Source of the DNA: Icerya purchasi
Taxonomy: Eukaryota > Arthropoda > Insecta > Hemiptera > Monophlebidae
NCBI GenBank assembly: GCA_039619475.1
Contig: CM077116.1
Coordinates: 147,329,088-147,393,087 of the forward strand
Length of the DNA: 64,000 bases
Reading direction: 5' to 3'
Below, in pieces: positions 13,100 to 25,471 of this stretch. A program made the position numbers and the translations under genes. Each line of letters opens with the position of its first letter. Position 1 is the stretch's first letter. Under the pieces are notes generated by a model. The model was not told where the DNA came from, ran no database searches, and worked only from the letters and a program-made list of their open reading frames with translations.

Positions 13100-13640
13100 T
13101 ATATATATAAAATTTCTGTTTTATTATGACACACTTATATGGCAGAGTTAGACGAAGAAAACGTAGGAAAACTATTAAAATAAACTGCGGCGAAGAAGGG
13201 TATGAAATTATATTAGGGATTTAATAAAACGCGGTTTGTTAGAAATAGGAGAAATCAGATAAGAGGCTATGAGTGAGAAACGATTAGGCTAAATGAACCC
13301 TAGCAACAGACAGCAGAAGTGGCGGATTGGATTCGGCAAGAATTACTGGGTTTGGACGGGATTTAGGGGAATTCCGGAGTCGAAGGTAAGAATTTCAGAT
13401 TGTACGTATCTACTATTATAGAGAAGAATGTGGAATGTGAATGTACTCTGATTACGGACGAAGAACATTTTTACAGTGAAATACGAATGTTCAGTTGCAG
13501 AATTGCAGCAAGAGTTCAGTCCTTTAGAAAGCTATATTCGATGTATGTTCAAGAAAGAGTGAACGATGTAAGAGAGAAGAAGCAATTGACGCGAGGAAAT
13601 AATGGGTTAATTAAAGATCACAAAAGCAACTGCAGCGCAA
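13100..13640 (-). mobile_element. I-type LINE fragment (post-RT region)
   Basis: On the minus strand the motif IRNSYLRLRN followed by PNPVILAESNPP aligns with IQNSCLRLCI...PIPAILSESSTQP of the intact LINE ORF2 (around residues 813-841 counted from its ATG). Weaker matches extend upstream toward the thumb region of reverse transcriptase. Stops and frameshifts are frequent. Both ends of the element are missing, so this is an internal relic rather than a simple 5' truncation. Confidence 0.65.
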
Positions 13641-14809
13641 GAAGACAGATTAAATGAGCGAATTGAGGAAAAATGGGAGAGAAAAACTAGATTTAACCTG
13701 ACTTTGATTTGCATTTTTTCCCAATCATGATATTGTTTGCACGAAAATAGCACACTTTAATGATGAAAAAATTCCTTTTTTATCTGAAAAAAGGAAAAAC
13801 CTTTTTCGAAGCGGTGACAGCGATGTGGAGATCTGCGAAATTGTGCGTATAGCATTTTTTTTATCCGTTTCCCCCTTTTAGATATCGCGCTACAGCGGTC
13901 AGGGAATTTCGAAACGATAGAAGAGCTCTTTGAGAAATTTCTCGGTGGAGCCTTTAGGACGGAGTCTTTCAAAAAAAAAATCGGGCCGGATATGATAAAG
14001 CGTTTCCATTTTCAGAAACAGCTTTCTCGAGCGAAAGCTATACGCGAGAAAAATTTCCGTATCCATTCACCCACACCTACATCGGAATATTTCCTTGCCA
14101 TATCGAGCTTGCTGTAGATTGTTTGCAGTCGAAACGCAGGAATCTTTTTCAGCGCGAAAGGCGCGTTTAGAAACTTTTAAACGATGACTGACGCCATTGT
14201 TGGGGGAGATTTTCTCATTGGTACCGCCGTGCCGGAAATACAGAACGACTTTTCAAATTGCTACCTATTGAAAACAATCGATATCTGTTAATTATTTTGT
14301 CGACGGTTCGATTACAAAAGAAAGTTAAAATCGAAGCGATGAAAATAAGTTCTCGAACGATCTCACGAATTTGGGCGATCCCGCGCCTACTTTTACGTTT
14401 CGATTATTGTCAGATATCCTTTTTCCGAAGTCGCCAACTAAAAGCGATAATTAACGATTTTGTTTAGAGACACTTATCTTGTCGAATGCGTGTGGAACGG
14501 AAGCGAAACGAGGAACGAATGAGTGTAAAAGAAAAGGATTCGATGCAAATTAGAAGAAAGATAATTAACGTACGACTTCGATATTCGTTGTCACGATCTG
14601 AAAATATTTTAAATTGCAGTTTTGTCAAGCATAGAAAATAGGGAAAGAAAGAATTGCCACAAAAACTAAATAACTGTGTTGTCATTTTTTTCTTGCCGTT
14701 TATTTTTATTTCGCAATAGAACAAATACGGATGAAATAAATCAGTGTAAAGTTAGGAATAAAATCGTTTTATAGTTTCACCTAACCGGCAGTGTGTTAAT
14801 TCGTCCGGT
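13641..14809. other. No gene supported
   Basis: Short frames on both strands, none with a recognisable motif. Confidence 0.45.
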
Positions 14810-15324
14810 TTCGGACTCAAGTTGTTGCGATTAACAAAAAACGGTAATCCGAATTCCTTTTATCTTCTGATTAATCTTGTTCCCTCTTCTCGTCCTTGGT
14901 TCTATGATTTCCCCAGTTTGCATCGGTCCATAATTACTAAATTATCTCGCCTCCGTTTCTCGCATAGTCTCCTCCCTTCTTCTCTAAATTGCTTTTCCTT
15001 GGTTGCATCTCCCTTTTGTTTTTTGGATCCTGAAAGTTCCCAGTATGTTTGTGATGCGAATCGCGTGCTCTTCGAGTGTTCTGGTTTATCTCTCGAGCGT
15101 GAGTTACTCTTTATTGTCATATTTTAAAGCTTGATCTTCCGGCTCCTTTCAACGCCTCTTATGTTCTTTCTCTACCTATTCTCTTAGTCTAGGGGTGTTC
15201 CTTGATACCATTGTCGATAAAATAAAAATATAATTTCTATTCTATTCCATGCATCTATTCCTCCTTTTTACTGGGCTAATGCTCTCTGGTAGCAAACCCA
15301 AGGGGGCTAAAAAAAAAAAAAACG
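14810..15324 (+). mobile_element. 3' end of I-type LINE with poly(A)
   Basis: A 101-codon frame (14822-15127) encodes PWFYDFPSLHRSIITKLSRL, RFSHSLLPSS, SPFCFLD, then YVCDANRVLFECSGLS. It matches the intact LINE C-terminus, including the C-x-D-x-N-x4-EC motif. The following sequence in another frame continues LGLPAPFNASYVLSLPI, as in the intact copy. The 3' UTR ends CAAGGGGGCT followed by 14 A (15311-15324). The frame is one of the better preserved among the truncated copies, suggesting it is younger. Confidence 0.8.
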
Positions 15325-15966
15325 GAATAAAGAGAAAAACGAATAAAATACGCCATCAAAAACTGATACTACACCGACTAAATCTAATATCGAATTTACG
15401 AAATTAGTGCAATTGAAACAAATTAATTTTCGAAACAGTTCATGTTAAAAAAGTACTCAATTTATCAACGAATAATAACAATAATAATATTATTAATGAC
15501 ATTTGTTCTTGCGAAATACGGATGATTTTTTTTTTTTTTTGTGATCGGTGTAACCTACCTTAATCACTTAGAGACTGGTTTATCGCGCCCTTCCATGTAA
15601 ATATTTATTGGAAAAAAAGTTAATCGCTTTTGTCTGGAAAATTTCAAATCGTAAGTGAGCTGCAATAATGTTCAAAGTTTCATAGTACATATGTGTGTAT
15701 ATGTTGTTCCTGATGATACGCGTATTTTTTATACAAAAACTCCGAATGTTACTAAAACGTAAATTAGGCAGAGATAAATTATAAATACGGGTGTGAATTG
15801 GTGAAATTAAAAATGCTTAGATTCGACGTCCCACGCTGATCTGCTACGTATCGTAGCATTATTCGAATTACCTGTCGTACAGGAGAAACATACGGTTAAT
15901 TAATTAGCTACGACAATAATATCGTGTCGAGTTGTACTATTCTGAATTAATAGATGAGATGAGGTA

Positions 15967-16019
<53 letters not shown>

Positions 16020-16784
16020 TGAACGGGGTCCTCCAGCTGAAGGAAAACTCGATGTATTTCAATCGCGATCGTTCAATTTAACATGTAATTATATAAAATT
16101 TCCGGGCAACACTTTTTGATTTAACTCGAAGAGTAAATTGAATTTGAAACCACAAACTCGGATACCGATCTTAAAGAAAAAGAAAAGAAGTGAGTTATTT
16201 CGTTTTAATTTTCTAAAGAATGTTAATCGGAAAAATGATTTTTCCAAATATTTTCTGATATTTATTTATTTATTCTTTTTTTTTTAAATAATTTTCGCTG
16301 ACACTTTAAAAAATCGCAAATTTTTCCTGCGACGCCCCCCGGGGGCCCTTATGAATTAAATTTATTAGAATGATTTTTTTTTTTTTTTTATCGCGACACG
16401 ATTTTTGTATTAATTTCAATTTTTTTCGACAACGTGCATCAATTCCGAAAGTGGATAAAAGAAAAATGAAAAATGCAATATTCGCGATATTTCTACCGCG
16501 GGTATTAAAAATTACAGTTTATAGTTTTAGGAATAGCTCCTATTTGAAATAAAGTAAAACAATCGTCCGAGTTGCGCGGTGGAGAACTTGCTAACCGAAT
16601 TATTAATGCGATGACGTTTATTGTATTGACTTTGATGTTGACGATTCTTGTCTTGAAACTGCAAGAGCACGATAATGCGGTAGTAAATATCGAAGCGGTA
16701 CAATTTTAATCACGGAGTATTGTTTCTATAAATTGTGTTACATAAATAATAAAAGGAATGAAAGTTAAAAATATATATATATTT
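15325..16784. other. No gene supported; contains (TA)n
   Basis: Contains a long TA run (listed separately) and several homopolymers. No coding signature was seen. Confidence 0.45.
15968..16018. repeat. (TA)n microsatellite
   Basis: An almost pure TA run of about 50 bp. Confidence 0.9.
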
Positions 16785-17052
16785 TTTTTTCTTGTTTGGG
16801 TTTTTCCCTGGGCTTGCCAATAATAGATGATTACCCATCAACACGTCTACATAGCAGCAATTAGGAGTAACAAGGAATGGAACCTGACAAAGAACGCTAT
16901 ACCAAGAGGATGGAGAAACAATTACAATCAACGTCGAAAAATGCCAAACATATGCATCCTGAAAAGAAAAGGAATGACCTACATTGCCGAAGGTAAGAGC
17001 AAAAGGAGTTAGCTGTCCCATACCATGGCCACATCTGTAATTACAGAGCCCA
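16785..17052 (+). repeat. Dispersed repeat, copy 1 (LINE linker-like)
   Basis: This 268-bp block is nearly the same as the reverse complement of 25207-25471. Both contain CTTGTTTGGGTTTTTCCCTG, then AACAAGGAATGGAA, AACGCTATACCAAGAGGATG, ATATGCATCCTGAAAAG and TTAGCTGTCCCATACCATG. The encoded frame (NKEWNLTKNAIPRGWRNN, then NICILKRKGMT) is conserved between copies. At copy 2 the sequence goes on into PIIKEEEIQD...KAVRAIKHQ, which resembles the segment just before reverse transcriptase in LINEs. I therefore infer a LINE endonuclease-RT linker, family undetermined. Confidence 0.65.
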
Positions 17053-19283
17053 CATTGAGACGGCCAAACTACTACTCGCAGTTTAACAGATAGATGGATC
17101 ACCACCGTTGGATTTTAATAAAGCTTGGCAGTCCGAAACGGAAAGAGAAAAAGGCCGAGACCGGAAGATGTCGTAAAGAATACTACTACGGTGGTGCTAA
17201 GAGCAACAGGCAGGAAAAATGCTAATGCGCGGATAAAACGAAAAAAAGAAAAAAAAGAAAAAAAAGGAAGGTAACCAGATTGAACAATAAGTCACTAGGA
17301 GCGGGAATTCTCGACTAGTTTACATATTAGGCGTGACGAATTTTGCGTTTGGAAATCAGAGAAACCTTGAAACCTTACATTCCTCCCCTTGCTCCGCGTT
17401 TTTATCATTTCAGGTGGACTTTTAACGGATACGTAAATATTTGTCGCAGCCATTTTGCGGGGAAATTGCTGGAATCAAATAATAATTTGTCGTGCGTCTG
17501 GGTTAACTTGTGTCCGGCAAAAGTATTGTGTAGCCATAAATGGCGTTATTTTGTCGGTTTAGTTGAATAGAACTGTGTTTTTTTTTGTTTGTTTTTTTCT
17601 TTACCGTGCAATGAAAAATGCTTATGCACAGAATGAAAGGACACAGACCATTAGTGACGTTCACCGAGAAAATGGTCAACCTGTAGTGCGAAAATGTGGG
17701 TTTTGAGTTAAACACGAATTCTGATACTTGAAAGTGCGTAAAGTTAGATGTCTTAAAGCGTACAAAACTGGCTGGAAAAAATCGGGAGAAAGTGGAAAAA
17801 CATTAAAAATTTTTAAAAATCGCAAAATTTTTTGTTTTCGTAGTTGTTAGTATTTTTTTGGACGACGTTTTTTAATGATTTTTTATTTGCTTTGGGAAAT
17901 TTTTGAGCATTGGCCTTTTTTATTTGTCGGAACTTTGGTTTTTTTCATTTTATTTATTTTTTATTGTAGTTTCAGTTTTCTGTCTTTCGCGTGTTAACTT
18001 TGATGCAGACCCCTCTAACGTTACGTTCGTTGCATTCGACAGTGTTTTTTTTTGGCTTAGATTGGTCAGGTTTAAAAATTGCGTTTCTTTATTTTGTTGT
18101 TTTTTTTTTTTGGATCGGTACATAAAGAAACAATATTATCGCAGTAGTATGTGTGGTAGTATTACTTCGCGCAAACTTTTAAAAGCGTTTTTCTCAAAAT
18201 TTACTTTTTACACCTTAGGAGGTCCCTTTTCTCGGTGAACGTCACATTAATTCATCCGCTACAGAGGACGATTGAAAAGAGTAATTAGTGATTTTAATGT
18301 GGACACGGTAGTAGACGGAACGGCCGAAGAAGAGGATTTTAATAAAACAGCTGTTAATGTAATGCTTATTACCGGCATACTACGGAACAAAAATTTTCGA
18401 ACAATCGTATTTCGTGTGCGTTCTAAAATCCAAACGGTTTAAGAACTTTAACTTCATTCTAAAGAAATATGGAGTAAAAGTAAATGAAAAACAAATTCAC
18501 TGAACGTGTTTTATGGATGACATTATCAGAAACCGATAATTATGCGAATAAAATGCTATTCTATTAGAAGCCAGATGGAAAATAAATATGAATAAAAAGA
18601 AAACATAATGTAGATTATAGTAAGGGTGCAATGAATAAAAAGACAGACATAAAAAAATAGATGACACCTATTCGGATCGAATAACAGAGTAATCTAGGAG
18701 AGTGGTGATAACAACCGATGATAAAAGAAGTAAATTTAATGACAAAAAAATCAATATTAACGATAAGTATGGAAGATCGGGAAAAATTTATTGAAAAATT
18801 TACTTCTGAAGTGAGCTAAATTTCAATGGATAAAAGTGAAGTAAGCGGAAATGTTGAAAAACATTCAAGGAAACAAATAACGGAATCGGAGAAAAATCAC
18901 TGAAAAAAGCTGCTAAATAAATCTCGCATTGAAAAACCTGCGGAAAAGAAGTTGAAAAGGCTTACCGAGAGCATCCGTAATAAAAAAAGTGCATTTGGAG
19001 CAGATACCATGAAGTTTGAAAGACTGTTATCAACGGGACAACGAGACGAGGATTTTAGCGAATGAATGTTATTAAGTAAAACGCTGTACACGATTGTCAC
19101 GTATATGAAACATTGTCTAAAACACGGTATTGTTCGGCATCGGATTTACTAGCGAATGGCTTCTAGACTTGTAATTGTTACGAATCGTAGACGAGCTGTT
19201 TCATCTACGATAGTTTTAAAAACCTCTGAGGGAACATTTCACTTTGTTCGTATAGTTTATTAGCAGTTGTTTACAGCTAAAGA
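17053..19283. other. No gene supported
   Basis: The T-rich stretch 17800-18240 gives a membrane-like frame that is probably compositional. 18240-19130 is A-rich on the plus strand. No signature was recognised. Confidence 0.45.
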
Positions 19284-19804
19284 TCTTTATATATAAAATT
19301 GTAGGGCACGTGTGTTTGTAATGCAACTCCTTCTAAACGGCTTAATGGATTTCGATGAAATTTTCTGTGGCTGTTTAAGAGGACCCGTGTGTGGTTTAGA
19401 TTAAATCTGGACCAGGTAGGCCCCTCCCAACTTGCACAATTTCAATTATTATTTCGAAAAGGAGAGAGATGGAAAAGAAATGTCCTTCTCATTGAGCCGT
19501 GCGGTGACGTCACAGGCGATAACATGATAATAATAATGATGATCGTTACGCTTTTCGTTCGTGTTCTAGCAACCCGGCCGAACTATTCAACCCCTTGAAC
19601 CGCTGCAGGCAGACAAGCAGCGCCTTCGAACACCGAATTTCTCCGTTTTGATCTTTGACCCTCCTATTCCAGCCGTTCGATCGCGTTCTGGCATTTTCCC
19701 GCTGGCTTCATCACAGCGATTACAGTATGTCATAAAGATTTTTCCTGTAACGATCCAATTTCTGAAATTATATTTTCTTCTAGTCAAAATTGTTTGGTTT
19801 CACG

Positions 19805-20200
19805 AAATTTTAAATAAAATACGGCAAACACGCGAAGTGTTTAAAAACTTCTTCGTATGTTACAAACATGATTACCAAAAATATCTTTTACAATTTCCTC
19901 GATATAATTTCACTTTAGTTACAATTCTTTAATGTGTATTTACATACTTCTCGAATTTTAAATATAATACAGCGGTCGCGCAAAATGTTTAAAAACTTAT
20001 TCGGTATAAACCATATCTTCAACTTTAACACAAATATTTTTACAATAATTTCCTTGACGTAATTTTACTGTAGTTACGATTAAAAAAAAAAAAAAAAAAA
20101 AAAAAAAATGTATTTAGATACATTCACGCGAAATTCTAAATAAACTACAGCTAACATGCAAAGTGTTTCAAAAATTATTCGTCAGATAATGTGCATCATT
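19805..20200 (+). repeat. Helitron internal tandem repeat A
   Basis: Three diverged units with a period of roughly 165 bp. Each contains TAAATA(A/T)A(A/C)TAC followed by AGTGTTTaAAAACTTaTTCG-like sequence. Starts are near 19807, 19966 and 20138. The last unit is shortened, and a poly(A) run (20081-20108) lies between units 2 and 3. Confidence 0.6.
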
Positions 20201-20284
20201 ATAGATCTGTAACATCGTTAACAACACAGAACTCTAATCTAACTTAGACTTCGAAAAGTATGATTTGGTTCTAGAAATTCTAAT

Positions 20285-20690
20285 TTTAATTCAGCGCAAA
20301 ATTATTTAAAAACATTTTAAAACTATATTCCCAAATGTAAAAGGCGGTGTATTTTTTTTTTTTAAAAAAAAAGAAAGAATTTAGGTATGTTTTTCAAATT
20401 TTTACTTAAAATAAAGCGATCGCAAAATTATTTAAAACGTCTTAAAACTACATTCCAAAATATAAAAGGCGATGTATTCTTAAAAAAAAAAGTTAGATAC
20501 GTTGTTCAAATTTGTATTTGTGAAAGGGACCTCGAAAAGTATTTAAAATGTTTTAAAACTATATTCCCGAATATAAAACGTGACGTATTTAAAAAAAAAG
20601 AATTTAAATATGTTTTTCAAATTTGTATGTACAAGAAAGGGATCTAAAAAAGTATTTAAAACTATATTCCCAAATATTGTACATTTATTG
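20285..20690 (+). repeat. Helitron internal tandem repeat B
   Basis: Three full units and a partial one, with a period of about 115-125 bp. Each carries AAAATTATTTAAAA, then TTTTAAAACTA(T/C)ATTCC, then a GCG(A/G)TGTATT-like segment and TTTTTCAAATTT. The 11530-11904 copy has fewer units, so unit number varies between copies. Confidence 0.7.
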
Positions 20691-20993
20691 AACTTAATTC
20701 ATTTCGAGTATTACGTAATTTTATCTTAGTAAAAACAGAATTTAATTCAGCTAATAAGTGAACAAAACATTTAATATATGTAGCAGACTAGCAAAATGAT
20801 TCCCCCGTAGAGCGTGGTAGCGAAATTTCTCTGCAACTCCGCTCATCTCAATCGCGTCTAGGCGCTGCTTCCTGAAAATCTCTTGCGATCGATTCACTCT
20901 TTTTCCATATTGCATTGAATAATTCGTGATATCATCTGTTATAAATCAAGTAGTATATGTGAGAAGAGATATCATCACTGCTTTAATTTCTTT

Positions 20994-21270
20994 AATTTTT
21001 TTAGTCTCGCTCCTGAGCCCTGCCACTTGAATGTATTATGTTAGGAAATTAGATTCCGAGGCGATTGGAGATGAAAAGAATAAAAAATGGAATTATTGAT
21101 GGAGATGGAAAAAAGAGGATAAAGAGGACTGTAAGGAACTGGGAGGCCAAGAACCAAGATTTTTGAATACAAACGGGAACGTTCGCTACCATGAGCCGAA
21201 CATTTGAAGAAATCATGGTTTGTGTCGCATTCAAAAGGAGAATCTTTCTCACTCTTCGGCAGGTTATCAT
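20994..21270 (-). mobile_element. 3' end of I-type LINE
   Basis: The minus-strand frame reads ECDTNHDFFKCSAHGSERS, then LYSKILVLGLPVPY. This aligns with CDSNHILFECSALSNERS and TQLLVLGLPTPF of the intact LINE C-terminus. A second frame gives the terminal IIPFFILFISNRLGI. The 3' UTR ends GGAGCGAGACT plus a short A run (T at 20994-21001 on plus). Less than 300 bp is retained, a severe 5' truncation. Confidence 0.75.
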
Positions 21271-22470
21271 TGTACAGTAGGAAAAATCCGTTCGCAGACG
21301 GTTATGCGGTAAATGTTCAAAATATTGTTTTCATTATTATATTATAGTCATTCTTGCTACATGGAATCACACAATGTGGCTTATATTTGTATATTTATCG
21401 CTTTGTTGACCGCAACAAAGAGTAATCTCGACAAAAGCATTCTGTAAGATTTTCAAACGCCTTAGCAGCTCGTTTTTCTTTTTTTCTTTTTTTTTTTTTT
21501 TTCCTATTTACGTAATGTCTTTTGTACCGATGTTATTGTTGAACATTTTTGTTTTCAGACCTTATTATTGATATTATTCTCCAGTTCACTCTGGTCTCTT
21601 CGCGGTTACTAGCTTTGCGATTTGTCTGCCATTTTCATAAAAACGTAATGGCTTGCCTAGGCTTTTTAAGAAACTTTTTACGAATTTAAAAAAAAAAATG
21701 TAAACTGATCGTTACAGTGACTGAATCCAGTGGAGCTCGACTAGACCTGCTTGTTGACCGTAAATTGTTTTCTTAATTATATTCAGCGTGAAAGGTTTTT
21801 AAATTAACACACCCGTTATTCATAAGTCGAGACTTTCGCCGAGTTGAAGTGTCTCTTTAGTTCGCGTTCGCCTCAATAGTTGTTAGTCACGCATGTCCGC
21901 GTAAAATGCTTAACCTTTTTTCAGTATGCATCGTGATTCCGTACCCGCTAATAATACGAACAGCGCATTCACCTTTTAATTCGGTGTTATCGCCATTTAT
22001 GCTTACGGTCCAGTTGTTATGACCGTATCAAAACGGTGCATAATTGCTAAGAAGTTTATTCGAGGAGTTTTGTTTCACCCGAGGTGCTACATATCTATAC
22101 ATATATATATTTGACAAGTTTCTTTGCAAGAAGTTAAAGTTGGCCAAAAGGTGAAAGTCAGATCATTAAAAAAAAAAAAAAAAAAGTATAAAATTGGCGG
22201 TTCTTGGTTTTTGTGTACTCTATGTCAATTGTTTTTTTATTGTTTTTTATACACACTGGCCAGGTGCGGCGCACTTGCCATGCTTTAAAAGCTAATATTG
22301 CTTAGGGCATCGGAGGTAGCGGGGATCATAAATAAGCTTGCCTGGTCACAAGTTTGACTGCTGAGTTTGGTCATTGCTCCGTAACAGCCGACGGTGACTA
22401 TATAGGACTTGCCGTCGGACACGTACTATGTAGTCAATGGTTTCCATCTCAGTGCCGCATTATGTCTATT
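21271..22470. other. No gene supported
   Basis: T-rich runs at 21476-21501 and A-runs at 22167-22183. No coding or RNA signature was recognised. Confidence 0.45.
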
Positions 22471-23464
22471 TTTTTTTTTTTTTTTTTTTCGTCAACCGGG
22501 AACCTTTACCGGAAACAATGTGAAAGAGGAGTCAATTATATTTACATACGATATTAGATATTGTTAGGAGGAAGGAACAAATAATAGAAACAATATGTGG
22601 AGATGGAAAAGATAGGATATAAAAGAGGCGCAATATGGAGTAGGAAGCAGAACGCTTAAAAATAATAGATGAACACTTAACAAACACACGATCAGCATCA
22701 GAAACACGTTTTTCGATTGAGAGGACAATATGGAGGAGAGACAACCGACGAAAAACGAAAACGGGAGAAAGATAATATAGTATGGCTTAAGAACGCAGAC
22801 GAATAATGGAGACAGCAATAGAACGACAAAGGGAAGGAAACAAAGAGAACTACGGATTGGTAGGATGATTAGGACAAACAGATAGAACGAACAATTGTTA
22901 GAGAAAGAGGTATATATCCGATACCATAATTTGAGATGAAAATCTTTGCACAGCGGAAGGAGATTAGACGATGGGACTTTTTTTAAAGAAAAAGTGAGAA
23001 GAAGCAGTAGCCCGAGTACCAAAGAACTCGCCGCTTCAATATCAGAAAGATGCCTGAAAGACTGGGAACCCACAGTAAATCAGTTTGAATGGAATGAAGC
23101 GAAGAAAGAACGTGGATAAGTGAACGTACACGGAGTATGCAATAAAATCACAGGAATGATGAGGTAGGAGAGAATGGATTGAAGGGCGGACATGGAATCC
23201 GATATAATTAAGAATTTAGAAGAAAGGTGACCGGAGCAAATGAAAATGATGGAACGTAGGATAGTCATTAATTCGTTTATGAATGCAGAACAAAAAAGGA
23301 GGCAGGCGAAAAGATTTTGAAAAGCCAAAATCTGTGAGGATAAACGGGGCAACGCCGGCCTCTTCGAACTATCTGTAAACACGGTTGCATGCGAAGGAAA
23401 TTAGGAATTGAGAGTACTGTAGAATTCCTGTCTAATTAGGGCCTGCGGAAGAAATTTAAACGTA

Positions 23465-24297
23465 TGTGGCGGATGGTAGTGGAATGAAGGTATCTCGGTT
23501 GGTGGGATGTATATCTCTAATCTCCGATATGCGGATGACACCACGTTAGTAGTAAAAAACGCGGTGGAGGAAATGTCATATATTCTGGATTGACTGGTTA
23601 AAAATCAGTGCAAAATATGGCCAACAAGTTAACAAAGCCAAAATCAAAATAATAATCATCGACCGTCTCGAGAATAACTGCCCAACAATACGTGAAATTG
23701 AGAGTATCGAAGTAGTAAGTCGCTTTACATATTCAGGCTCTGTAGTGGAAAACAGCGGTGGATGTAATAATGAGATACGGCGCAGAATACAGATTACACG
23801 CAACGCAATGAGCCGTTTAAAAAGAATTTGGGCCGACTCCGCCGTTAGTAAAGGTATAAAGATTCGACTAGTGAACTCTCTCGTCTTCTCAGTGTTTTTA
23901 TATGGTGGTCACTGACCAGCGCAGATAAATAACGTATAGGCGCACTCGAAATGTGGTGCTGAAGGCGTATGCTGCGTGTCCCATGAACAGCTAGGAGAAC
24001 CAATGTCTCCGTACTAAATGAGGTTGGTAGCCCGAAAAGGCTATCATCCGTGGTGCTCTGTTGGATACTACGGTATTTTGATCATATGATCAGAGCGGAC
24101 AATTTGGAAACGGTGCTCATCCAAAGAAGGAAGAAGAAGTCAACTAGATGGTCGGACACGGTGTGCAAAGCTGCTGGCCGTACATTTCAGGATTGCGTAT
24201 ACATCGCAAGTGATTGGAACAGTTGGCGCAGTCTGTCAACCGGGTGGCAGATCACAATAAAGCCCTGCATGGGGTGAGACGATTCGATGATAATGAT
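23465..24297 (+). mobile_element. RTE (BovB-type) LINE 3' fragment, nested
   Basis: The plus-strand translation contains MYISNLRYADDTTLVVKN (RT catalytic box), then EMWC, RRMLRVP and TARRTNVSVLNEVG, then RWSDTVCKAAG and DWNSWRSL. These are the standard C-terminal signatures of RTE/BovB reverse transcriptases. Stops and frameshifts make it a relic. The 3' end is GATGATAATGATGAG, the short TGA-rich tail typical of RTE rather than poly(A). It lies in opposite orientation inside the I-type LINE, splitting that element between its post-RT and RNase H regions, so it inserted later. Confidence 0.85.
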
Positions 24298-25064
24298 GAG
24301 AGTTCGACGAAATTAAAAGAGAAATAAGGAAGACTGTCAAAGGGCATTATGGTAAGGACAAAACGAACTAAGCCGAAGAGAGATGAGGGATAAAATAGGG
24401 GTTTTCCTAGGTGCAAAACGGCAATTCCTAGAAATGGAAAGAGTGGATGACGCTTAGCAAGAAATCGATAGCCGAAATAAGATCTGTGAACAGAAATTCG
24501 GCAAGGACTGCTGGAACTGGAGAGGATTTAAGAGAACCCGGGTGCACAGACGAAGGCAAGAATTTTGGATTACATCCCATTTAGAGAGTCGGGACTTAGA
24601 GGCATGACCATAGAGAAATGAACAGTAATCAAATTTTGAGCGAATGATGGATTTACAAAGAGAAATAAGGATATAAGGATCACTAGCCCGCTTGGTTGGA
24701 AATATGGCTTTCAGTAGGTTTAGCCTGTTGGTTGTTGAAGAGGAAAGATACTTAATGTGTTCGGAGAAGGATAACTGACTGTCAAGAAAGATACCAAGAT
24801 AACAAAAACAATTAACACGAGAAAGAAGTGTATTTACTAGGGATAGGTAGTCAAAAGCAGGGTTATAAGGTCGCAGAGTAAATGCGACATAATAAGATTT
24901 AGTAGGAGAAATAGGAAGATTAATTGAGGAAAAATGATTCAGCACAGAAAGGGACGAATTAAGTGCTTCACACTGGCTAATACAATATCATGAGATAAAA
25001 AGTAGGAAGTCATCAGCAAAGAATAAAGACGAAGAATTTAGAAGATAACTTTATTTTATAGCAG

Positions 25065-25471
25065 TGGAGAAAGTCATTGAACTTTCGGATAACCTAAGCA
25101 CTGTGGTCTATGTAGCTTTGGTGCTTGATGGCTCTAACTGCTTTTTAAACATCCTGTATTTCTTCTTCCTTAATTATTGGCAGTCTAATTCCATTGTCCG
25201 TTGGTACTGTGGGCTCTGTAATTGCAGATGAGATCATGGTATGGGACAGCTAACTCCTTATTAACCTTCGGAAATGTCATTCCTTCCCTTTTCAGGATGC
25301 ATATGTTTGACATTTTTCGACGTTGATTATCATTGTTTCTGCATCCTCTTGGTATAGCGTTCTTTATCAGATTCCATTCCTTGTTACTTCTAATTACTTC
25401 TGTTTATAAGTGTTGAGGGGTAATCGTCAATTATTGGCAAGCACAGGGAAAAACCCAAACAAGAAAGAAGA
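25065..25471 (-). mobile_element. Nested LINE-linker fragment (dispersed repeat, copy 2)
   Basis: The I-type LINE reading frame breaks after CSKLFFFF (about 25475) and resumes at the FADD-like box (about 25035). The intervening sequence is foreign, and its upper part (25207-25471) matches 16785-17052 in inverted orientation. Its downstream part reads PIIKEEEIQD and KAVRAIKHQ, like the region before RT in LINEs. It ends without an evident tail. Confidence 0.65.

Larger units (their letters stand above)
19284..20791 (+). mobile_element. Non-autonomous Helitron, about 1.5 kb
   Basis: The left end begins A|TCTTTATATATAAAATTG followed by the block CACGTGTGTTTGTAATGCAA, CTAAACGGCTTAATGGATTT and CGATGAAATTTT. 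That left-end pattern is widespread in insect Helitrons. The right part (20207-20760) is homologous to the Helitron 3' end at 11530-11904. The element closes with GACTAG at 20786-20791, but the 3' hairpin and the CGCCGGGT motif kept by the other copy are lost. The interior holds two families of tandem repeats and no helicase or Rep frame. Strand is set by the 5'-TC and CTAG-3' polarity. Confidence 0.7.

Noticed and set aside
17903..18238. Membrane-like 111-codon frame
   Set aside because: Phe/Leu content follows from poly-T composition. No conserved motif.
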